Assembly: GCF_015602705.1 (NCBI RefSeq)
Contig: NZ_CP059081.1
Location: forward strand, 2,861,702-2,925,701
Direction: 5' to 3'
Length of the DNA stretch: 64,000 nucleotides
DNA from: Acinetobacter lwoffii
GTDB lineage: Bacteria > Pseudomonadota > Gammaproteobacteria > Pseudomonadales > Moraxellaceae
Shown: piece by piece, positions 26,333 to 34,691 of the stretch
How positions within the stretch are numbered: position 1 is the first letter of the stretch
How the letters are laid out: each line of letters starts with the position of its first letter
The notes under the pieces: model-generated
What the model saw: the letters and a program-made list of their open reading frames with translations, nothing else
What the model was told of the DNA's origin: nothing
The model's database searches: none
Program-made: the position numbers and the translations under genes

Positions 26333-27338
26333 ATATTACCATCCTCAATCTTTGTAACTTTTGAGTGCAAAATTTTTTATCTTGGCACGTTTGTAGCTTG
26401 CTGTTTCGCATCGCATTTCACTTCTTCAAATGATTGGAATCACACCCTCCATTTTGAATGATGAACACATTTTTGAGTCTGCAGAATCGTGTCCTTATAT
26501 CTTGAATATCGGCTGTATCTGGGAAATATGCAAGTGATATTTTGGTTTTTTAGCAAAAGAATAATCCATTGTGACAACTGCTTACTCAGCTCAAAAATAC
26601 AGGATTTTTCAAACGGAAATTTCACAACCTTTCACACGATTTAATTTGAAATGTTTTTTTGGCCAGGTAGATAAATCGCTTAAATAACATTCGACCAAGA
26701 AACCTAAAAAAAAGAAATTAAAAGTATTTTTTTATGAAAATTAGCTCACTTTTATCTAATAGTTTTTCTTATAAGATCAGCGCCTAGTCAGCCTTACAGT
26801 TCTGAAGAGATAATATGCTTTATCATTATTTAGTTGCTTTTGCAGAACCGGGAAAAATACTCTTTCGTCATTCGAAAATAATAAACTGCAAAAATGATTT
26901 TCAATTGAAATATAAGACCGATCACTCTTATTTTACGACGCTGAGAATAGGCTTATAAAACGACCGTCATTTGAGATTTTAGAACTAACCTCATTACACA
27001 AACAGAACAAAGCTATTCAGCCTCAGGCTCAAATTAATTACTAAACAATCTGTATATTCCTCCTATTTTTACTGGTTTTCTAAACTCATCATCCTGAATT
27101 GAAGTGATTTTATATTTTTAGTCCTACATTCAGTCTTTTAAGGCACTACATATTCAACTTTATTTAAAAAATAATGCTTTAGAAAAGCATCAGCGAAAGA
27201 CAATGAAAACTGAGGAAGATGATCGTCTTCATTCAACTCATGGGGGCTGAAATATATTTAAGTCAGCGATCACTTTTAACTTTATTTTTACTTATTAATC
27301 TGTATGCTTATTCTGCTTTCTCGGGGGGATAGATTTAA
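26333..27338. other. 1-kb AT-rich stretch without a supported gene
   Basis: Between hpf and the tsx-like gene. Visible structures are a hairpin ATGCTTT-aga-AAAGCAT (27174-27190) and a near-palindrome at 27215-27230. A tiny open frame of 15 codons lies at 27203-27250, with no good ribosome site. The last 60 bp contain a likely promoter and the strong GGGGGG-type ribosome site for the next gene. A 61-codon minus-strand frame at 26440-26625 lacks coding character. Confidence 0.5.
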
Positions 27339-28064
27339 ATGAAATTTACACAACTTGCGGCACTTTGTGCATTGGCTTCAACTGCAGCATTTGCTCAAGC
27401 AAAACCAGTTTGGCAGGACTTTAGCGTTACAGGTCTTTATGGTGAAAACTATGAAGTTGTAGACGATCAGCAAACTACTTTAACTGTTGAATATGCTGCA
27501 AAAGTTAAATATGCAGATGTATTCTTCTTTATGGATCGTCTGCGCGGTGGCGATGATGTTAAAAGTACGTACTTTGAGTTATCACCACGTTTAAGCTTAA
27601 GCGAAGTTACAGGCCAAAAACTTGCCTTTGGTCCAGTGAAAGATGTGCTTATTTCAACAACGTGGGAAGGTTCAGATAATGCTGATAACTTCCTATATGG
27701 CGTGGGCTTTGACCTTGATATCCCATACTTTCAATATGCAAGCTTAAATCTTTATCGTGCAAACAATGAAAAAGTGTTTGGCAATAAAGACGATTATCAA
27801 ATGACGCTTACCTATGGTGTGCCATTTAAACTGGGTGCTGAAGACTTTCTTGTAGATGGCTTCCTTGATTGGTCAACTGCTGAAAAAGACGCTCAAGCAA
27901 GCGAGTTAAACTGGACTACACAGTGGAAATGGAATGCGGGCAAACACATTTCTCCAGACACCCGTTTATACCTCGGCGTTGAACATTCAGTGTGGAACAA
28001 CAAGTTTGGTCTTAAAAATCAAGACGAAAACAATGTCAGCGCACTTGTGAAATATCATTTCTAA
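27339..28064 (+). CDS. Tsx/OmpK-family nucleoside-specific outer membrane channel
   Basis: Outer membrane beta-barrel of 241 residues with a clear signal peptide (cleavage after TAAFAQA, about residue 21). The opening WQDFSVTGLYGENYEV and repeated amphipathic strands fit the Tsx/OmpK family of nucleoside channels, and the protein ends in Phe (LVKYHF). A long AT-rich region precedes it and its own terminator follows, so it is a single-gene unit. The specific solute is inferred only from the family. Confidence 0.85.
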   Translation: MKFTQLAALCALASTAAFAQAKPVWQDFSVTGLYGENYEVVDDQQTTLTVEYAAKVKYADVFFFMDRLRGGDDVKSTYFELSPRLSLSEVTGQKLAFGPVKDVLISTTWEGSDNADNFLYGVGFDLDIPYFQYASLNLYRANNEKVFGNKDDYQMTLTYGVPFKLGAEDFLVDGFLDWSTAEKDAQASELNWTTQWKWNAGKHISPDTRLYLGVEHSVWNNKFGLKNQDENNVSALVKYHF

Positions 28065-28077
28065 TTGATGTATGATC

Positions 28078-28107
28078 AAAGGCAGAACTCCGGTTCTGCT
28101 TTTTTTT
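28078..28107 (+). terminator. Terminator of the tsx-like gene
   Basis: GCAGAAC/GTTCTGC stem (28082-28088 with 28093-28099) followed by eight T. Confidence 0.85.
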
Positions 28108-28145
28108 AAACTGTGATTTCAGCTCACCTCTACCAGAACAAGAAT

Positions 28146-28658
28146 ATGCCTGATTTTGACATTCGCCCTGCGACCGAACATGATCTTGAAACCATCCTCG
28201 AGATTTATAATCAGGAAGTACTCTATGGTACTGCGACCTGGAACAGAACGGCCTTTGATTTGAAATATTTCAAAATCTGGTTTAAGCAGCTTAAAAATCA
28301 GAATTTCCCGGTTTTTGTGGTTGAAGATACTCAAAATCAAGTCATTGCTGGCTATGCCTGTTATGATCAGTTTCGTAGTATTCAGGGCTTTCAACAGACG
28401 GTAGAACATTCGATCTTTTTAAATCCAGATTATGCAGGGCAAGGTTTAGGTTCTCAATTATTGCAGTATTTAATTGAACAGGCTCAAGTACAGAAACTGC
28501 ATATCATGGTCGCGGCGATTGATTCTGAAAACACTTCATCGATTCGTCTGCATGAAAAACTGGGTTTCGTTCAAACTGCCTATATGCCGCAAGTTGGACA
28601 GAAGTTTGGGCAATGGCGTGATTTGGTCCTCTTGCAACTGAATCTGGATCGAGCTTGA
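28146..28658 (+). CDS. GNAT-family N-acetyltransferase (phosphinothricin-type)
   Basis: Acetyl-CoA-dependent acyltransferase of 170 residues. I start at the ATG giving MPDFDIRPATEHDLETI, since the open frame upstream begins with GTG and lacks a ribosome site. Motif A for acetyl-CoA is PDYAGQGLGSQLLQYLI near residue 98, and the segment ENTSSIRLHEKLGF is typical of the Pat/MnaT subgroup, which acetylates amino-acid-like compounds such as methionine sulfone. Substrate is not determined. It is a single gene. Confidence 0.88.
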   Translation: MPDFDIRPATEHDLETILEIYNQEVLYGTATWNRTAFDLKYFKIWFKQLKNQNFPVFVVEDTQNQVIAGYACYDQFRSIQGFQQTVEHSIFLNPDYAGQGLGSQLLQYLIEQAQVQKLHIMVAAIDSENTSSIRLHEKLGFVQTAYMPQVGQKFGQWRDLVLLQLNLDRA

Positions 28659-28830
28659 TTCATTCTTAGTTTAAAGCTATTCCAGAACTGCTTTCTGGAC
28701 ACTCCTTTTCAGCTTTTTAATATTTGGTCATCACGATATTTGGTTGTTATCCAGTTTAATAAGCACAAGTTCTATTTACTTATACTAGCGGCTATGTTTT
28801 ATTCAGCTCAAAATCATACTGAATAACACT

Positions 28831-29565
28831 ATGTATAAATCTCTATTGTCTATCGGTCTTTTAGGTTTAAGCGCGCACACTTTTGCTGATTCAGATTTTG
28901 AAAAAGAGCTCCGTTCAGGCTGTAGCAAAGTGCAAAGCTATGCAAATAATGGCAAGAAATTCTACGACCAAAAACAATATCAAAAGGCTATAGCGCAATT
29001 TGAGCAACAAGCCGCCTGGTCATCTTTTTGTGCGATGAATGTAGAAGACGGCGGTACAGCTTTTTCTGAACGTGATATCACCACAGCATTTAATAATGTC
29101 GGTTTAAGTTATGTCAAGCTTGGAAAGCCGCAATGGGCACGCGCCTGGTTTTCCGTTTTTCCGAATGCTAAAGTCAGCCAATTCAATCTGAAACAGTTGC
29201 CTACACCAGAAAAATCGAAGAGTCTTGCAGGGAAATATGTCCGCTATGCAGGTTTTGGTCAGTGGAATACGATGGAAGTTAAACGAACTTCGAATACCTA
29301 CCAGATTGAGTTTAATGGACTCTATATGGGTTTACGCAGTCTGATTTATGGTCCTAATATGGGAGAATTTTCAACCCGGATGCCGCTGAACAAAGCTCAG
29401 ACCAATTACAGCGTAGAAGATTGCAAAATTGATTTGAAATTTCAGTTTAACGCTCAAATTGGACAACAGATTGTGGTGAATAGCAGCAATCCGATGTCTT
29501 GTGGTTTTGGCCATAATGTCTCGGCGGATGGCATATATTTGGAGATAGAAAATAGTTTAAAATAA
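28831..29565 (+). CDS. Secreted TPR-like protein of unknown function
   Basis: Exported protein of 244 residues with a signal peptide ending AHTFA (about residue 18). A tetratricopeptide-like unit covers about residues 38-110 (KKFYDQKQYQKAIAQFEQQA and GLSYVKLGKPQWARAWF). The C-terminal half is beta-rich with Cys residues that could pair. The general setting is the periplasm, with no named family recognised. It ends 12 bp before the next AT-rich gene, but base composition differs, so joint transcription may be accidental. Confidence 0.7.
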   Translation: MYKSLLSIGLLGLSAHTFADSDFEKELRSGCSKVQSYANNGKKFYDQKQYQKAIAQFEQQAAWSSFCAMNVEDGGTAFSERDITTAFNNVGLSYVKLGKPQWARAWFSVFPNAKVSQFNLKQLPTPEKSKSLAGKYVRYAGFGQWNTMEVKRTSNTYQIEFNGLYMGLRSLIYGPNMGEFSTRMPLNKAQTNYSVEDCKIDLKFQFNAQIGQQIVVNSSNPMSCGFGHNVSADGIYLEIENSLK

Positions 29566-29577
29566 GACCATAAATTT

Positions 29578-30153
29578 ATGAACTTTAGAAAAATGGAAAA
29601 AGAAGACTTTAACGATAAATATAAGTTTTTAGCTGAAATTGCTCAAAATGAATATAATTTTGAACTTACCAGATCCACAAAATTTGATGAAAAAATTGGG
29701 CGTCAAATTACACTAATTAGTGTAATTATTGTTGCCTTTACTACAATGGTAGTCTCTTCTTTTTTCGCAACTATTTTATCTAAAGCTCCCATTTTTATAG
29801 GACCATTTATTTTAATAAATATTTTTCTTTTAGGCGTTTTTTTATCAGGTGCTTGGTATCAACTTTATTTGGCAAGTAACTTTCATAATTCATCAAAATT
29901 TCCTATAGCAGCCGAATCTATACAAAATAAAGTAAAATCCAAAGATGAAATACCTGCAGCTGCCTACTGGCACATATACCTCACATATACTAATTGCATA
30001 AATGAAAATAGAAGCTCATTAAAATTACGTCTAGACTTGATTCAAAAATCGCAAGATTTGATTAAATTTTCGGCGATAGCTTTCATTTTTCTTTTATGTT
30101 TTATCTTCTTCGTACAACTTTACTTATTTCTAATTCAAGAGGGTATCAAGTGA
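29578..30153 (+). CDS. AT-rich hypothetical membrane protein (first gene of a two-gene cassette)
   Basis: Unrecognised protein of 191 residues. A charged helical N-terminus (about 1-45) is followed by two adjacent membrane segments (about 46-68 and 72-98), a soluble helical part (about 100-160) and a last membrane segment (about 163-186). Its codons are far richer in A and T than those of its neighbours, which points to acquisition from elsewhere. Its stop overlaps the next start as GTGA, so the two products probably act together. The two-helix-plus-soluble layout recalls SLATT-like effectors of defence systems, but I see no diagnostic motif. Confidence 0.65.
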   Translation: MNFRKMEKEDFNDKYKFLAEIAQNEYNFELTRSTKFDEKIGRQITLISVIIVAFTTMVVSSFFATILSKAPIFIGPFILINIFLLGVFLSGAWYQLYLASNFHNSSKFPIAAESIQNKVKSKDEIPAAAYWHIYLTYTNCINENRSSLKLRLDLIQKSQDLIKFSAIAFIFLLCFIFFVQLYLFLIQEGIK

Positions 30154-30341
30154 CTGACTCTAAGAAAAGTGAAAAAAATACATCTCGACGTAATTCTAAT
30201 CGAAGACGAATACATGCAAGATCATTACCTGGTGGATATCTAGGATTTATTGTAAGACCAAATAACCAATCTTATGAATTTGAACCTGATCCCACCGATA
30301 AAGGATCAAGACCAACTAAAGAATTTGATCCAAAAAAATAA
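30150..30341 (+). CDS. Small basic protein (second gene of the cassette)
   Basis: Protein of 63 residues read from GTG at 30150, which overlaps the upstream stop codon; GAGGG lies 6-7 bp ahead. The N-terminal half is strongly basic (SRRNSNRRRIHARS), then PGGYLGFIVRP, then an acidic, proline-containing tail. No family recognised. The basic part could bind nucleic acid or the membrane protein encoded upstream. The overlap and shared AT-richness support a functional pair. Confidence 0.55.
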   Translation: MTDSKKSEKNTSRRNSNRRRIHARSLPGGYLGFIVRPNNQSYEFEPDPTDKGSRPTKEFDPKK

Positions 30342-30353
30342 ATTATATAACGG

Positions 30354-30370
30354 GGCGATCTTAGATCGCC
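30354..30370 (-). terminator. Terminator-like hairpin overlapping the urtE stop codon
   Basis: GGCGATC-tta-GATCGCC, with the urtE stop codon in the loop. On the minus strand an AT-rich run ending in seven T follows about 15 nt later. Confidence 0.5.
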
Positions 30371-31059
30371 ACCAACTCCCGAATCCCTTTCTCTGGCATT
30401 TCACTGCTCACACCGTGCGCCACCACTTGCCCTCGTGCCATCACGGTATATCCATCCGCCAATTCTTCAGCAAAGTCATAGAATTGTTCGACCAGCACAA
30501 TTGCCATCTCACCGCCATCCGCCAGTTTACGAATCACCCGACCAATGTCTTTAATAATGGATGGCTGGATGCCTTCAGTCGGTTCATCCAAAATCAGCAC
30601 ACGCGGTTCAGAAGCAAGTGCACGTGCAATGGCAAGCTGCTGCTGCTGCCCACCGGACAAATCTCCTCCACGGCGGTGCTTCATTTCCTCCAAGACAGGG
30701 AAAATTTCATACAAATGCTCAGGCACTTTGCGTGTCTTTGCTCCTTTAAATTTCGCCATACCAATCAGGAGGTTTTCCTCCACCGTCAGCGTTGAAAAAA
30801 TATCTCGACCTTGTGGCACATAAGCCAAACCTTCACGTACACGCTGTTCAGGACTGAGTTTCGAAATGTCCTTGCCATCCAGCAAAATCTGTCCGGATTT
30901 AATCGGTAAAATACCCATCAGACATTTAAGGAGCGTGGTTTTCCCCACCCCATTGCGTCCAAGCACCACCGAACATTCACCCACAGGTGCAGTCAACGAC
31001 ACATCACGTAAAATATGACTGCCACCATAAAATTGATTGACGTCTTTGACTTCTAACAT
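30361..31059 (-). CDS. urtE: Urea ABC transporter ATP-binding subunit UrtE
   Basis: ATPase of the high-affinity urea importer. The 232 residues have Walker A GRNGVGKTT near 34-42, the ABC signature LSGGQQQQLAIARAL near 135, and Walker B RVLILDEPTEG near 153. The start MLEVKDVNQFYGGSHILRDV is typical of UrtE. It is last in the urtABCDE operon, 10 bp after urtD. Its stop codon sits within the loop of a terminator-like hairpin. Confidence 0.95.
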   Translation of the reverse strand: MLEVKDVNQFYGGSHILRDVSLTAPVGECSVVLGRNGVGKTTLLKCLMGILPIKSGQILLDGKDISKLSPEQRVREGLAYVPQGRDIFSTLTVEENLLIGMAKFKGAKTRKVPEHLYEIFPVLEEMKHRRGGDLSGGQQQQLAIARALASEPRVLILDEPTEGIQPSIIKDIGRVIRKLADGGEMAIVLVEQFYDFAEELADGYTVMARGQVVAHGVSSEMPEKGIRELVAI

Positions 31060-31069
31060 CGCAAGCTCC

Positions 31070-31888
31070 TTAACGCCCTAAATACTTTTCAATGACATCT
31101 TCATTGGCTTGTACTTCTGCCAATGTGCCTTCTGCCAAAATTGCCCCTTGCGCCAGTACCGTGACTTTTTCACTAATGGTGTCAATGAAGCTCATGTCAT
31201 GCTCGACCACAACGAGGGTGTGATTTTTCTTGAGTTCTAAACACAGCTCCGCCGTGCGTTCGGTTTCGGCATCGGTCATGCCTGCTACAGGTTCATCAAG
31301 CAAAATCAGTTTTGGACGTTGCATCAGCAACATGCCGATTTCTAACCATTGCTTTTGACCATGTGACAGCAAGCCAGCAGGTTTATTAATGAACTCTTGC
31401 AGACGAATCTGCGTCAATGATTCATCCAAAGCATTTTGTGCATCGGGATCGAGTTTGCTAAAGAAACTCTTTTTCACCCGTTTGTCTTTGGGTGCAGCAA
31501 GTAACAGATTTTCCATGACGGTGAAATTTTCAAACACGGTCGGTTTTTGGAACTTACGCCCAATGCCTGCTTCGGCAATTTGTTCAGTGCTCATTTTGGC
31601 TAAATCGTAGTTTTGCCCAAAAAATGCTGTGCCTTCGGTTGGTCGCGTTTTACCGGTAATCACATCCATGAGGGTGGTTTTACCTGCCCCGTTCGGCCCG
31701 ATGATGCAGCGTAATTCCCCTTCTTCAATGTAGAGCGACAAATCATTTAAGGCACGAAAAGCATCAAACCAGACGCTGACTTTTTCTAAATACAGCGCAA
31801 TACCGTGGGTAAAGTCCGCGCCTTGTTCTTTAGGACGACCATAGCCTTCAGTGGCATGACCACCATGCGGTTGTAGGATCTCGCTCAT
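31070..31888 (-). CDS. urtD: Urea ABC transporter ATP-binding subunit UrtD
   Basis: Second ATPase of the urea importer, 272 residues. An N-terminal extension with a His-containing stretch precedes the ABC core (about residue 29 on). Walker A GPNGAGKTT is near 63-71, signature LSHGQKQWLEIGMLL near 170, and Walker B LILLDEPVAGM near 193. LSHGQ in place of LSGGQ is normal for UrtD/LivG-type subunits. It overlaps urtC by 4 bp (ATGA), indicating translational coupling. Confidence 0.95.
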   Translation of the reverse strand: MSEILQPHGGHATEGYGRPKEQGADFTHGIALYLEKVSVWFDAFRALNDLSLYIEEGELRCIIGPNGAGKTTLMDVITGKTRPTEGTAFFGQNYDLAKMSTEQIAEAGIGRKFQKPTVFENFTVMENLLLAAPKDKRVKKSFFSKLDPDAQNALDESLTQIRLQEFINKPAGLLSHGQKQWLEIGMLLMQRPKLILLDEPVAGMTDAETERTAELCLELKKNHTLVVVEHDMSFIDTISEKVTVLAQGAILAEGTLAEVQANEDVIEKYLGR

Positions 31889-32958
31889 TCGCTACGCTCC
31901 TTTTTAAAACGGTCAAACAGACCAATAATGCCTTTCGGTAAGAAAATGGTGACCACAATAAATAGCGCACCCAAAATGAGTAACCATGCTTCAGGATAAG
32001 CCGAGGTGAAATAGGTTTTTACCCCGTTAATGACACCTGCACCAATTAGTGGGCCAATTAAAGTGCCACGACCACCCGCTGCCACCCACACCGCCATTTC
32101 AATCGAGTTCACCGGGTTCATTTCACTTGGATTAATAATGCCTGCTTGCGGCACATACAGCGCGCCTGCAATCCCTGCAATCACAGCAGAAAGCACCCAA
32201 GCAGAGAGCTTGTACCAAAGCGTGCGATAGCCCAAATATTGCAGACGATTTTCGCTGTCACGAATCGCCCCCAACACACGGCCATAAGGTTTATTCATTA
32301 AATGACGTAACCCAACAAAACAGAGCAGCAGTACCAATGCGGTGATAAAGCACAGGCTGGCACGCATAGATGCCGAGGTAATGTTCATACCTAGCATGGT
32401 TTTAAAACCGGTAAAACCATTGTTGCCACCAAAGCCGGTTTCATTACGGAAGAACAGTAATGCAGCGGCAAAAGTCATGGCTTGGGTAATAATCGAGAAA
32501 TACACGCCTTTAATTTTCGAGCGGAAGGCAAAGAAACCAAAAATAAAGGCAATGATGCCCGGTACTAACACCACAAGGGCAAGTGACCAAAGGAAGTATT
32601 CAGTCCCCACCCAAAACCATGGCACTTCCGTCCAACTCAGGAAGCGCATAAAGTCAGGAATACCATCCCCTGCAGACTGGCGCATCAGGTACATGCCAAA
32701 GGCATAACCGCCAAGAGCAAAGTACAAACCATGCCCCAAACTTAAAATGCCGGCATAACCCCACACCAAATCGAGTGCCAAAGCGACCAAGGCCAAGCAC
32801 ATGATTTTGCCAATCAGGGTGACCCAATACGCAGATAAATGCAGGGTTGAATCGGCAGGTAACAGGTGTAACCATGGCAATGCCAATAAAATGGCAAAGC
32901 ACACGGCAATCGCAATGCCACTATGCGGTTTGTCGGATAATAATTGTGTGATCTTCAT
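31885..32958 (-). CDS. urtC: Urea ABC transporter permease UrtC
   Basis: Inner membrane permease of the LivM type, 357 residues, about ten membrane segments. I start at the ATG giving MKITQLLSDKPHSG, with GGAG 7-8 bp upstream; the frame runs 11 codons further up into the urtB end region. The segments DLVWGYAGILSLGHG and SIEMAVWVAAGGRGTLIGP are hallmarks of this permease. It forms the channel with UrtB. Confidence 0.94.
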   Translation of the reverse strand: MKITQLLSDKPHSGIAIAVCFAILLALPWLHLLPADSTLHLSAYWVTLIGKIMCLALVALALDLVWGYAGILSLGHGLYFALGGYAFGMYLMRQSAGDGIPDFMRFLSWTEVPWFWVGTEYFLWSLALVVLVPGIIAFIFGFFAFRSKIKGVYFSIITQAMTFAAALLFFRNETGFGGNNGFTGFKTMLGMNITSASMRASLCFITALVLLLCFVGLRHLMNKPYGRVLGAIRDSENRLQYLGYRTLWYKLSAWVLSAVIAGIAGALYVPQAGIINPSEMNPVNSIEMAVWVAAGGRGTLIGPLIGAGVINGVKTYFTSAYPEAWLLILGALFIVVTIFLPKGIIGLFDRFKKERSE

Positions 32959-32962
32959 GTGC

Positions 32963-34597
32963 TTACTCCACAAAACGGCCTTTGATGGCAAACAAACCTT
33001 GTGGACGTTTCTGAATAAACAAAATCACAAGCACCAAGAGAATAATTTTTGCCAGTACCGCACCAATGCCAATTTCCAAGGCTGTACCGCTAATACCCAG
33101 ACCAAGCGCTGCAAGGACTGCACCCCACACCTGACCTACACCACCGACTACTACAACCAAGAAGGCATCAATAATATAGTTTTGCCCTAAATCCGGCCCG
33201 ACGTTACCGACTTGTGCCAAAGCACATCCGGCTAGTCCTGCAAGACCTGAACCTAAACCAAAGGCCATCATGTCGATACGGCTTGAACGAATACCGACTG
33301 CTCGCGCCATTTGACGGTTTTGCGTCACCGCACGTACAAACAAGCCAAAACGGGTTTTATTCAGTAGGTAAACCAACAACAAAAGCACTGCAATGGTAAA
33401 GACAATAATCGCAATACGGTTATAGGGCAGCATCAAGCTTGGAGTAATCGAGATCCCGCCTGACAGCCAGGAAATGTTAGAAACTTCGACATTTTGCGCA
33501 CCAAAAGTCATGCGTACCAATTGCATCAGAATCAGGCTGACACCAAAAGTGGCAAGCAAGGTTTCCAACTGGCGACCATATAGCGGACGAATCACGGTAC
33601 GTTCAATCAACATGCCGATCAGCCCACTTACCAAGAATGCCGCAGGAATCGCGGCGATTAAGTACCAATCGACATAGCTGCCCAAATAGCTTTTAAACAG
33701 GCTTTGCACTACATAAGTGGTATAGGCGCCAATCATAATGAGCTCACCATGCGCCATATTAATCACACCGAGCAAACCGTAGGTAATCGCAAGACCCAGT
33801 GCAGCAAGCAACAAAATACTGGCGGTACTTAAACCTGAAAATAAATGTCCTGTCCATTCACTGGCTTGAATACGGGTTTTAATACTGTTTTTCGCTTCAA
33901 GCAAAGCCGCTTTCAGCTCAGGATGGATAGTCGGCTGTGACAACTCATTGTCGATCATCGCCAAGACATCAGGACGATTAGAATCTTGTAAAATTTTTGC
34001 GGCTTGAATTTTGACGAGCGCATCTGAGTTTTCATAATCCAGACGCGCTTTCAGTTGTGCCAAACGGGCTTTGACTTTATTGTTTTGTTCTTTTAAATAC
34101 AGCGCATTGATATGTGCTATATCAAGTTCCGCAAGATTGCTTTCATAAATATCAATCGCTTCTAAACGCTCAGAGGCATCATCCGACTTCAACTTGCTTT
34201 GTGCCAAACCAAAGGTCAATGCTTTACGCAAGGTATTCACCAAAGTGACTTGTGCAAGGTCGCTTGGCCAATCTGCAACAGCATCTAAACTTGGATAACT
34301 GAGCAACTGATCATCGGCTTCTAAAATATAGGTTTGTCCTTGAGAATCGCTATAAAGCTGGTCGTTTTCAACATATTCTGCAAGCTGATCTAACTGTTCA
34401 ATACTGCTTGGCCATTGATTGAGTAAAGCACGACGTTGAGCAAAATCACCTTGCACAAATTGCTGAATCGCATCTTGTGGTTGTATCGCTATGGTTGAAT
34501 TATTGTGTTGTAAAGATGTTTCTGCTGTTGCCATTTGCATACAAAATATTTGTATACACAACAGAAAAATAGTGGCGATATTCACACGAATATTCAT
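32963..34597 (-). CDS. urtB: Urea ABC transporter permease UrtB (long form)
   Basis: Permease of the LivH type, 544 residues. A signal-like N-terminus is followed by a helical extracytoplasmic domain (about residues 30-240) and then the eight-helix permease core starting near residue 255. The core has YGLLGVINMAHGELIMIGAY, which is diagnostic. The long N-terminal domain is usual in proteobacterial UrtB. ATG at 34597 is chosen because AGGGG lies 8 bp upstream; an upstream GTG lacks spacing. A 94-bp gap with a hairpin separates it from urtA. Confidence 0.94.
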   Translation of the reverse strand: MNIRVNIATIFLLCIQIFCMQMATAETSLQHNNSTIAIQPQDAIQQFVQGDFAQRRALLNQWPSSIEQLDQLAEYVENDQLYSDSQGQTYILEADDQLLSYPSLDAVADWPSDLAQVTLVNTLRKALTFGLAQSKLKSDDASERLEAIDIYESNLAELDIAHINALYLKEQNNKVKARLAQLKARLDYENSDALVKIQAAKILQDSNRPDVLAMIDNELSQPTIHPELKAALLEAKNSIKTRIQASEWTGHLFSGLSTASILLLAALGLAITYGLLGVINMAHGELIMIGAYTTYVVQSLFKSYLGSYVDWYLIAAIPAAFLVSGLIGMLIERTVIRPLYGRQLETLLATFGVSLILMQLVRMTFGAQNVEVSNISWLSGGISITPSLMLPYNRIAIIVFTIAVLLLLVYLLNKTRFGLFVRAVTQNRQMARAVGIRSSRIDMMAFGLGSGLAGLAGCALAQVGNVGPDLGQNYIIDAFLVVVVGGVGQVWGAVLAALGLGISGTALEIGIGAVLAKIILLVLVILFIQKRPQGLFAIKGRFVE

Positions 34598-34656
34598 TAT
34601 ATACACCCCTATTCCATTGGAAGTTTTCCGTGGAGAGTAAGAAAAAAATCAGAGGA

Positions 34657-34680
34657 TGCCTGCTACGGCTGTAGCAGGCA
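34657..34680 (-). promoter_or_regulatory. Intercistronic hairpin between urtA and urtB
   Basis: Ten-bp perfect stem (34657-34666 with 34671-34680) starting 12 bp after the urtA stop. A T-run appears 14 nt downstream. It probably stabilises the urtA message or partly terminates, giving more binding protein than permease. Confidence 0.55.
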
Positions 34681-34691
34681 AAAGATAGGTA

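Noticed and set aside
26440..26625. 61-codon minus-strand frame in the gene-free stretch
   Set aside because: AT-rich chance frame with no ribosome site, domain or operon context.
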